Below, in pieces: positions 1-4,920 of a stretch of 7,544 nt of DNA. Every line of letters begins with the position of its first letter. Position 1 is the stretch's first letter. The notes under the pieces are model-generated. The model was not told where the DNA came from. It ran no database searches and worked only from the letters and a program-made list of their open reading frames with translations. A program made the translations under genes and the position numbers. The DNA lies in the NCBI GenBank assembly GCA_013329855.1, contig DUJI01000222.1, positions 1 to 7,544 of the forward strand, written 5' to 3'. This stretch comes from Thermoplasmata archaeon. GTDB lineage: Archaea > Thermoplasmatota > Thermoplasmata > RBG-16-68-12.

Positions 1-2
1 CG

Positions 3-389
3 TGGGCCCGCGAGAAGCTTTCGGCGCTTGTGGAGATTCCCGTCGTCTCCGAGGACCGCGTCTTCGCCTCGGTCCGCAAGGAGTACCTGGCCCTCCTGTC
101 CCCGGAGCTGGCCACGGCCATCCCGAAGAAGTCCGTCCTGCGGGAGGACTGGAGCGTCTGGAATTTCAAGCGCCATCCCCTGCACCGGGCCAAGGCGCTC
201 CCCGCCGAGGCCGTGCGCCGCGGCCGGAACGCCCTGAAGCACTTTGAGCGGCTCGAGGTCTGGCAAGCCGTCGGCATGGCGGACCCTTGGCTCGTGGGCG
301 TGACGACGGCGCCCTCGGGGAAGGAGCACTACCACCTGATCTACGACTGGGGCCTGGAGACCACCCTGGACTCGACGCTCCTCCGCTGA
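3..389 (+). CDS. C-terminal part of an unrecognised protein (5' end outside window)
   Basis: The frame is open from the left edge to a TGA at 387-389, giving 128 visible residues. A GTG at 30 could serve as a start, but the frame continues upstream without a stop (residues WAREKLSALVEIPV). The gene therefore probably begins before the window. The visible part is soluble, with many charged and aromatic residues (for example EDWSVWNFKRHPLHRAKALP and EHYHLIYDWGLETTLD) and no membrane helix or signal peptide. I do not recognise a family or a catalytic motif. It lies upstream of a small membrane protein on the same strand, but that gene has its own TATA-like box 26 bases before its ATG, so an operon is not required. 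Coding is supported by codon-like composition and by the absence of any better frame here. Confidence 0.7.
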   Translation, partial: WAREKLSALVEIPVVSEDRVFASVRKEYLALLSPELATAIPKKSVLREDWSVWNFKRHPLHRAKALPAEAVRRGRNALKHFERLEVWQAVGMADPWLVGVTTAPSGKEHYHLIYDWGLETTLDSTLLR

Positions 390-414
390 TCCGGCGAGCC
401 CGAATCCGGTCAAG

Positions 415-422
415 CCTTAAGC
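415..422 (+). promoter_or_regulatory. TATA box of the 445-669 gene (leaderless)
   Basis: CCTTAAGC is centred about 26 bases before the ATG at 445. This is the spacing expected if transcription starts at or next to the start codon. It is one of only four TTAA tetramers I found in the window, all of them just upstream of gene starts. I see no Shine-Dalgarno sequence between it and the ATG. Confidence 0.6.
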
Positions 423-444
423 ACCGAGCGCGGCTAGGGCCCCC

Positions 445-669
445 ATGCGAATCGGCTTCGTCGCCGCGGGCGTGGTCGCCTTCCTCGTGGGCCTCGTCTG
501 GGCGCTCCAAGGCGCGGACGTCCTCCTGGGTTCGAGCATGTCCGGCAACTCGTTCTGGCTGGGTGCCGGGGTCGTCCTCCTCATCGTGGGACTCGTCCTC
601 GCGGGATGGGGGACTCGAAGCGTCCCGTCGAAGAAGGCCGCGCCCGGCTCGGATCAGCCGGACACGTAA
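445..669 (+). CDS. Small two-helix membrane protein
   Basis: The 74-residue protein has two predicted membrane helices (about residues 4-22 and 37-55), joined by a short loop, and a polar C-terminal tail of about 18 residues. The loop and second helix (LQGADVLLGSSMSGNSFW) resemble a widespread family of tiny two-helix proteins in bacteria and archaea that carry a GS-x-MSG-x-x-FW signature between the helices. I recall that resemblance and did not search for it; the family has no known function. The ATG at 445 is supported by a TATA-like box 26 bases upstream. The 3' end overlaps the 3' end of the convergent molybdoenzyme gene by 16 bases (654-669), so the last codons are read on both strands. 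It is probably a single-gene transcript. Confidence 0.8.
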   Translation: MRIGFVAAGVVAFLVGLVWALQGADVLLGSSMSGNSFWLGAGVVLLIVGLVLAGWGTRSVPSKKAAPGSDQPDT

Positions 670-2210
670 AGGGTCACGCCGTCGTACCCGGACGCGCCGT
701 TGGGGAACGGCGGCGCGACCGCGGAGGACTGCACGACCCCGTTCCCGTCGTACGCCCGCGCGACCACCCGATAGACTCCGACTCCGGGCGGCGTCCACGC
801 AAAGGTCCAGATGACCCAGGTGAGTCGGGGGTCCTTCGGGGCCCGCAACTGGGCCGCGTTCCAGGTCGCCCCGCCGTCCGTGGTCACCTCGACCTTGGAG
901 ATGCCGTCGGCCGCGGACAACGCGAATCCGCCCAGGGTCTGCGCTCCCGTGACCACCGCGCCGTCCGCGGGAAGCGCGATGAGCGCCTCCGTCGCGATGG
1001 GGCCGTCGTTGGTCCACCCCTTCTGCTGCCAGAACCCGAGGTAGGGACCCTGGATCGCCGTGATCCGGGTGACCCACTTCGCGGAGAACATCCCGTACTT
1101 GCCGGGGACCAGGATGCGGGCCGGGCCCCCGTGGCGACCCTCCAGGGGCGCGTCGTTCATCATGACCACGAGGAGGGTGGCCGGGTCCATGGCTTGGGCC
1201 CGCGGGATGGCGACCGTGTAGCCGTCGGCGCAGGTGAACTCGACCCAGTCTGCGGCCGCCTCGATGCCCGCGGCCTGGAGCAGGTCGCCCAGGCGGACGC
1301 CTCCCCACTTCGCGGTCCCGATCAGGTTCCCGCCCACCTCGTTGCTCACACACTCCATCGTCGCGTACTCGTCCACCGCGGGAAGGGCCCCCGATTGGAT
1401 CCGGTCCTGCAGGGCCGCGTAGCCGAGGACCAGGGAGCCCGGCGCGACCAGGCCGTCCACGGTCAGCGTCCAGGTCGACGCGTCCACGACCGGGTCGATG
1501 AGGTTCTTCGTGACCACGTAGAACCGGTCCGTGGGCGTGACCTCCTGATCGAGGAGGTCCTGCAGGGACGCGAACGCGAGGCGGGCGGGCTGGACGACGG
1601 CCTCGCTGAACGCCGCATACGCGAGGGCCAAGCCGGCCGCAAAGACCCCGGTGCCCAGGAAGAACTGCCGCCGAGAGGGGTTGAACCCTTCCGGGTGACG
1701 GGCGGCGACCTCGACGAGGAAGTAGTCGAGGGCGGCGGCGTAGATCCAGCCGCCGATGAACTGGCTGAGCCCGGCGAGGGCGGGGCCCGCTTCGGTCTGC
1801 GAGCCAACGAACCCGGCCCCCAGGAGCGGGAAGACCAGGAAGAGGACCAGGAGCGCATAGCCCGCGGTGTACACCGCAATCACCGCCCATCGGCGGGGAA
1901 CGACGGCCTCGATCCGACGGAAGAACACCGCGCCGACGCCGAAGGCCGCGAGGACCCCGACGAGCGCACTCACGAACCCCAGGCCTTTCGCGCCCTCGCC
2001 CAGGGCGCCGATGAAGAACGACTCCACGGATCCGGGGATCCGGGTGATGACGAAGTCCAGGGCGACCTCGGGCAGGAAGAGGCCCAAGCCCAAGGCGCGC
2101 ATGATCAGCGTGACGACGAGGGACGCCGCGCCGGCCACGATCCCGGCGAAGAACCGGTTCCACGGAAGCCGGCGGACCGCGGCCCAGAACCCGCCCGACC
2201 GCGAGGCCAC
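654..2210 (-). CDS. Membrane-anchored molybdopterin oxidoreductase, sulfite oxidase family
   Basis: The 518-residue protein is a probable extracytoplasmic molybdoenzyme. Residues 1-170 contain about four hydrophobic helices (near 20-37, 76-97, 109-133 and 147-168) with Arg-rich loops on the predicted cytoplasmic side. A twin-arginine motif, SRRQFFLG (179-186), precedes a fifth helix (to about 201). Residues about 225-400 match the oxidoreductase molybdopterin-binding domain. Cys287 in ECVSNEVGGNLIG is the expected molybdenum ligand, and RHGGPARILVPGKYG followed by KW (359-379) is a typical family block. Residues about 405-518 match the Mo-cofactor dimerization domain (VEVTTDGGATWNAA at 440-453). 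No heme or iron-sulfur motif is visible, so the electron partner and substrate are unknown. Sulfite oxidation should not be assumed. The GTG start is chosen because no ATG or TTG lies upstream in frame and a TATA-like box sits 26 bases before it. The gene is divergent from the gene at 2342 and overlaps the 445-669 gene at its 3' end. Confidence 0.93.
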   Translation of the reverse strand: MASRSGGFWAAVRRLPWNRFFAGIVAGAASLVVTLIMRALGLGLFLPEVALDFVITRIPGSVESFFIGALGEGAKGLGFVSALVGVLAAFGVGAVFFRRIEAVVPRRWAVIAVYTAGYALLVLFLVFPLLGAGFVGSQTEAGPALAGLSQFIGGWIYAAALDYFLVEVAARHPEGFNPSRRQFFLGTGVFAAGLALAYAAFSEAVVQPARLAFASLQDLLDQEVTPTDRFYVVTKNLIDPVVDASTWTLTVDGLVAPGSLVLGYAALQDRIQSGALPAVDEYATMECVSNEVGGNLIGTAKWGGVRLGDLLQAAGIEAAADWVEFTCADGYTVAIPRAQAMDPATLLVVMMNDAPLEGRHGGPARILVPGKYGMFSAKWVTRITAIQGPYLGFWQQKGWTNDGPIATEALIALPADGAVVTGAQTLGGFALSAADGISKVEVTTDGGATWNAAQLRAPKDPRLTWVIWTFAWTPPGVGVYRVVARAYDGNGVVQSSAVAPPFPNGASGYDGVTLYVSG

Positions 2211-2232
2211 GGGGCGACCACAACGAGCCGGG

Positions 2233-2240
2233 CCATTAGC
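2233..2240 (-). promoter_or_regulatory. Candidate TATA-like box for the molybdoenzyme gene
   Basis: Read on the minus strand, GCTAATGG is centred about 26 bases before the GTG at 2210, the leaderless spacing also seen for the 445 gene. It is weaker than the TTAA-type boxes but is the best AT-rich stretch at that distance. The call rests on spacing. Confidence 0.4.
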
Positions 2241-2303
2241 CTTTGCCCCATTCCCCGACGGCGGGCGGAATTGAGTTGCCGCTTCCGACTCTGGCGTGGA
2301 ATG

Positions 2304-2312
2304 CTTTAAGTA
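2304..2312 (+). promoter_or_regulatory. TATA box of the 2342 gene
   Basis: CTTTAAGTA is the strongest AT-rich element in the 131-base divergent region between 2210 and 2342. Its centre is about 34 bases before the ATG at 2342, which predicts a leader of roughly 8 bases. It rules against the earlier in-frame starts (TTG at 2243 and ATG at 2315), which lie upstream of or too close to the box. Confidence 0.6.
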
Positions 2313-2341
2313 GCATGGGGAGGCTGAATCGGGACGGTCGG

Positions 2342-2674
2342 ATGGCCGCCTCCTTCAGCTCCCAAGCCCACGTGGGCCGACGGATCCTGCTCACGGTCTT
2401 CTGGACGATCGTCTTCGTCGTGGGCCTGGGCATCGCCGTGCTCATCTCCGTCCCGGACCTGGCGAGCCTCATTCAACAGGCGTCCATCTCCACCGCGGAG
2501 TCGCGGCCCCTCCTGGTCGCCGCGTCCGTGGCCCTGGTCCTCGTCGGGCTCTGGGGGGTCTCCTCCAGCCACCGCAACCTCCGCCACGCGGTCGACCTGA
2601 TCGCCGAGGTGGACCGGGCCCGCAAGGAGACAATCCAGCTGGAGACCACGCGGTACCTGTCCAAGGGCAAGTGA
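2342..2674 (+). CDS. Small two-helix membrane protein with cytoplasmic helical tail
   Basis: The 110-residue protein is not from a family I recognise. It has two hydrophobic segments (about 15-37 and 56-74), separated by a loop that contains QQASISTAESRP. A charged, probably helical tail follows (about 77-107, including EVDRARKETIQLETTRYLSKGK) and could be a short coiled coil or partner-binding helix. HVGRR before the first helix suggests the N-terminus is inside, which would put both ends in the cytoplasm. The frame is open back to a TTG at 2243, but the TATA box at 2304-2312 makes the ATG at 2342 the most likely start. The gene diverges from the molybdoenzyme gene. It ends 10 bases from the end of the convergent amine oxidase gene, with no T-rich terminator between them. 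A role with the molybdoenzyme is possible only by adjacency. Confidence 0.75.
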   Translation: MAASFSSQAHVGRRILLTVFWTIVFVVGLGIAVLISVPDLASLIQQASISTAESRPLLVAASVALVLVGLWGVSSSHRNLRHAVDLIAEVDRARKETIQLETTRYLSKGK

Positions 2675-2684
2675 CCGGGACAGC

Positions 2685-4022
2685 TCACGCGCTGCAAAGG
2701 CTCCGGAGGGCCTCGGCGGCCGCGCGGTAGCCCGTCTCGATGGCCCCGTGGACCGTGGCCGGCTCCCCCTGGGTGTGGGTCGCTTCGCCCGCGAAGAAGA
2801 GGACGTCGTCCACGGGCGCAGCCAGATCCCTCCGGTGCTGGAGCGTCCCGCCGGGGGGCAGGAAGGAGTAGCCGCCCTGGATCAGGGGATGGACGGGCCA
2901 CCGGCTGCAGGCAAAGGCGTCCACGCGGCCCACATGGACGGACGGGGGCACGATGGCCCGGAGCTCCTCCAGGGTCAGCTCGAGGATGTCCTGGCCCGAC
3001 AGGGCGGCCCGCCTGCGCGCGTCCCGCCCCACGAGGAAGCCGTCCAGGACGTCCGGGGGATTCCGGGTCGCCACGTAGGGCCGGTGAAAACTCGTGGGAC
3101 CCTGGCCCCAGAGGAGGCCGAAGTCGCCCAGGCGCTGCGCGAGATCGCTGTCCCTCAGCCGGAGGAGGATGACCATGGCGTCCCCGAAGGCGATCGCCCG
3201 GATGGCGGCCCGCTTGGCCTCCGGGAGGGGCGGTTCAAAGACCACGGAGTCGCTCTTGAGCACGCCGAGAGGGAGCGTCACGACCGCCCGCTTCGCGCGC
3301 ACCTCTCCCGCGTCGCCTCGGTCGCCCCGCGTCTCGAGCCGCACCCGGTCCCCCGTCCGGCGCACCGCGGTCACGCGCGTCTTCAGGCGGATGCGGTCCG
3401 CGAGCGGGGCGGACCGGCGGGAGAGCAGCGCATCGTATCCCTCCACGAGCTGGAAGTTGCGGTACCCGAATTCCTCCTCGGCCAAGGCGGACTCCTCGGC
3501 GGGGCCCATGACCCCGAGGGCGTCCGCGTCGGCCGCGGACGCATGGGCGTACAGGAGGTCCACGAGCATCCTCGCGCCCGGGAGCGCATCCTGCTGGTCC
3601 AGCCACTCCGCCAGGGAGACGTCGGGGCCTTCGTAGGCGATCATGCGCTTGGGGAGCGTGAAGGCGCCCTGGTAGAACGCGCGCAGGCCGATGGTCCGGT
3701 GGAACGCGTTGGTCCCCATGGGCAGCCGCACGACGCGGCCGTCATGCCAGAACCGCGCGCGCCTCGTCGTGGGCAGGGGGCGGGCGTGGAGGCCGAACTC
3801 CCGCAGCCAGGCATGGGTGACAACCCGTTTCCCGTGGATCATGAGGGCGCCGATCTCGAACGGTCGCCCGCCGCCGATCGTGTAGTCCGTCTGGACGCGA
3901 CCGCCGACGCGGTCCGCCGCCTCGAGCACCAGGAAGTCCACGCGGGCCTCGTGGAGACGCTGGGCGCACGCGAGCCCTGCCATCCCGGCCCCGATGACGA
4001 CGACCTCGCGCTCCTCCACCAT
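2685..4022 (-). CDS. FAD-dependent amine oxidase-like flavoprotein
   Basis: The 445-residue protein belongs to the flavin amine oxidase superfamily (monoamine and polyamine oxidases, L-amino acid oxidases). These oxidise C-N bonds using FAD and usually release hydrogen peroxide. An N-terminal dinucleotide-binding fold (VVVIGAGMAGL, 7-17) is followed by the GG motif EAADRVGGRV (34-43). The central block TLPLGVLKSDSVVFEPPLP (249-267) is typical of the family. The C-terminal FAD-binding end is WPVHPLIQGGYS (375-386) and LFFAGEATHTQGEPATVHGA (408-427). Length is normal and there is no signal peptide or membrane helix. The FG-x-x-x-K motif, which usually carries the active-site lysine near flavin N5, reads AFGDAMV, with Val284 at that place, so classical amine oxidase activity is uncertain. 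The frame extends upstream to 4094, but a TATA box centred 30 bases before the ATG at 4022 overlaps that extension, so 4022 is chosen. It is divergent from the flavin reductase-like gene. The substrate cannot be read from the sequence. Confidence 0.92.
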   Translation of the reverse strand: MVEEREVVVIGAGMAGLACAQRLHEARVDFLVLEAADRVGGRVQTDYTIGGGRPFEIGALMIHGKRVVTHAWLREFGLHARPLPTTRRARFWHDGRVVRLPMGTNAFHRTIGLRAFYQGAFTLPKRMIAYEGPDVSLAEWLDQQDALPGARMLVDLLYAHASAADADALGVMGPAEESALAEEEFGYRNFQLVEGYDALLSRRSAPLADRIRLKTRVTAVRRTGDRVRLETRGDRGDAGEVRAKRAVVTLPLGVLKSDSVVFEPPLPEAKRAAIRAIAFGDAMVILLRLRDSDLAQRLGDFGLLWGQGPTSFHRPYVATRNPPDVLDGFLVGRDARRRAALSGQDILELTLEELRAIVPPSVHVGRVDAFACSRWPVHPLIQGGYSFLPPGGTLQHRRDLAAPVDDVLFFAGEATHTQGEPATVHGAIETGYRAAAEALRSLCSA

Positions 4023-4048
4023 GGTCCCGTCGGGGACGCGCTCGAGCC

Positions 4049-4055
4049 ATTTAAC
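4049..4055 (-). promoter_or_regulatory. TATA box of the amine oxidase-like gene (near-leaderless)
   Basis: On the minus strand, GTTAAAT is centred about 30 bases before the ATG at 4022, implying a leader of only a few bases. The box lies inside the upstream open frame, where it would encode VKW, so it decides the start. Together with the plus-strand box at 4096-4103 it forms a compact divergent promoter region. Confidence 0.65.
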
Positions 4056-4095
4056 GCTCCCGCCGCAGGGGTGACCCGAGTCTGCAACAGGCAAT

Positions 4096-4103
4096 CACTA
4101 AGG
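4096..4103 (+). promoter_or_regulatory. Candidate TATA-like box of the flavin reductase-like gene
   Basis: CACTAAGG is centred about 44 bases before the ATG at 4144. A start of transcription near 4126 would leave a leader of about 18 bases that contains the GAGGAAGG stretch at 4129-4136. This gene would then be leadered, unlike its neighbours. The box is weak, with only a CTAA core. Confidence 0.4.
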
Positions 4104-4113
4104 CCCGCGGGCC
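4102..4113 (+). repeat. 12-bp perfect palindrome beside the promoter, possible operator
   Basis: GGCCCGCGGGCC is a perfect inverted repeat directly after the TATA-like box at 4096-4103 and before the predicted transcription start. That position would suit a repressor site. GC-rich palindromes of this length also arise easily by chance in a genome of this composition, so the role is speculative. Confidence 0.3.
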
Positions 4114-4128
4114 ACCTGGACGGGGTCA

Positions 4129-4136
4129 GAGGAAGG
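4129..4136 (+). promoter_or_regulatory. Shine-Dalgarno-like site for the flavin reductase-like gene
   Basis: GAGGAAGG lies 7 bases before the ATG at 4144 and is a partial match to the archaeal 16S anti-Shine-Dalgarno. It is the only convincing one among the gene starts in this window, and it supports 4144 as the start. Confidence 0.5.
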
Positions 4137-4143
4137 CGACACG

Positions 4144-4839
4144 ATGCCCTCGGGCAACCTGCGCGACGCGTTCCCCGCGTTCACCACGACCTGCGCCCTG
4201 ATCACCACGGACGGGCCGCACGGGCCCAACGTCATGGCGGCCGAGTGGACCTTCAACGTCTCGTACCGCCCCTTCCTCATCCTCGTGGCCATCGATCCTG
4301 GGAACCGGACCCACGACATGATCTTGGAGTCCCAGGAGTTCGGCGTCAACCTGGTCGCCGAGGACCAGGTGGCCGCCATGGGCTTCGCGGGCCACTACTC
4401 CAAGGCGGACACGGACAAGCTGTCGAGCGAGGCGTTCGACACGTTCCCGGCCAAGCACATTCGGGCGCCCTTGATCCGCGGCGCGCTGCTCGCCGCGGAA
4501 TGCCGCCTCGTGGCGCACTACCCCATGGGGGACCACACGGCCTTCGTGGGGGAGGTCGTGGAGTTCTCTGTGGGCTCGGAGAAGTCGCCGGTCGTCCTGC
4601 ACCACGGGTCCCGCCGCCTCGGAGAGCGGATTGTCCGTGCTCCGGGTCTCCTCGTCGCGGTGACGCCGATGTCCGCCCAGCCCGGCGAGGCCGTGGCCAC
4701 CGCGAACGCGTCCACGGACGAGGAGGGCTCGTTCCGGGCCCGGCTTCGGGTGCCCCCGGACCTGCGTTCCGGGCGGTATCTGCTCGAGGCGGCCGGAGAG
4801 GGGGCCCGAGGTCAGGCGCATCTGGAGGTAAGGGCATGA
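4144..4839 (+). CDS. Flavin reductase-like FMN-binding protein with C-terminal beta-rich extension
   Basis: The 231-residue protein has two parts. Residues about 8-160 match the flavin reductase-like, FMN-binding split-barrel domain. TTTCALITTDGPHGPNVMAA (14-33), NVSYRPFLILVAI (38-50) and EFGVNLVAEDQVAAMGFAG (65-83) follow the family's usual order. Members bind FMN and act as NAD(P)H:flavin or ferric reductases, or as redox proteins of unknown partner. Residues about 168-231 are an extra segment absent from ordinary members: VAVTPMSAQPGEAVATA, then EEGSFRARLRVPPDLRSGRY and LEAAGEGARGQAHLEV. This pattern resembles the Ig-like beta-sandwich repeats of archaeal surface proteins, although no signal peptide is present. 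The ATG at 4144 has a Shine-Dalgarno-like site. The gene is divergent from the amine oxidase-like gene and lies 81 bases before the ClC gene, which has its own promoter. The cofactor is well supported by family; the substrate is unknown. Confidence 0.9.
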   Translation: MPSGNLRDAFPAFTTTCALITTDGPHGPNVMAAEWTFNVSYRPFLILVAIDPGNRTHDMILESQEFGVNLVAEDQVAAMGFAGHYSKADTDKLSSEAFDTFPAKHIRAPLIRGALLAAECRLVAHYPMGDHTAFVGEVVEFSVGSEKSPVVLHHGSRRLGERIVRAPGLLVAVTPMSAQPGEAVATANASTDEEGSFRARLRVPPDLRSGRYLLEAAGEGARGQAHLEVRA

Positions 4840-4881
4840 GCGCGGCGCAGATGGTCCATAAGGGGCACGGGGCGGCGAATC

Positions 4882-4889
4882 GCTTAATA
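4882..4889 (+). promoter_or_regulatory. TATA box of the ClC gene
   Basis: GCTTAATA is centred about 35 bases before the ATG at 4921, which predicts a start of transcription near 4912 and a leader of about 9 bases. The in-frame GTG codons at 4903 and 4906 lie only about 17-20 bases from the box and would probably precede the transcript, so ATG 4921 is preferred. Confidence 0.6.
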
Positions 4890-4920
4890 GGGGGAATCCT
4901 TCGTGGTGCCGAGGACAGCC

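Noticed and set aside
166..2223. A 685-codon open frame on the minus strand and a 567-codon plus-strand frame (606-2309) over the molybdoenzyme gene
   Set aside because: Both translate to Arg/Gly/Pro- or Asp-rich sequence with no family motifs. They are long because GC-rich codons rarely make stops, and the 654-2210 frame carries clear domains.
2675..2684. A terminator between the convergent genes ending at 2674 and 2685
   Set aside because: The 10-base spacer has no T-run and no hairpin that could be supported.
4022..4094. A longer N-terminus for the amine oxidase-like protein (TTG start at 4094)
   Set aside because: The extra 24 residues contain the TATA box and do not resemble a signal peptide. 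The Rossmann fold begins properly a few residues after the ATG at 4022.
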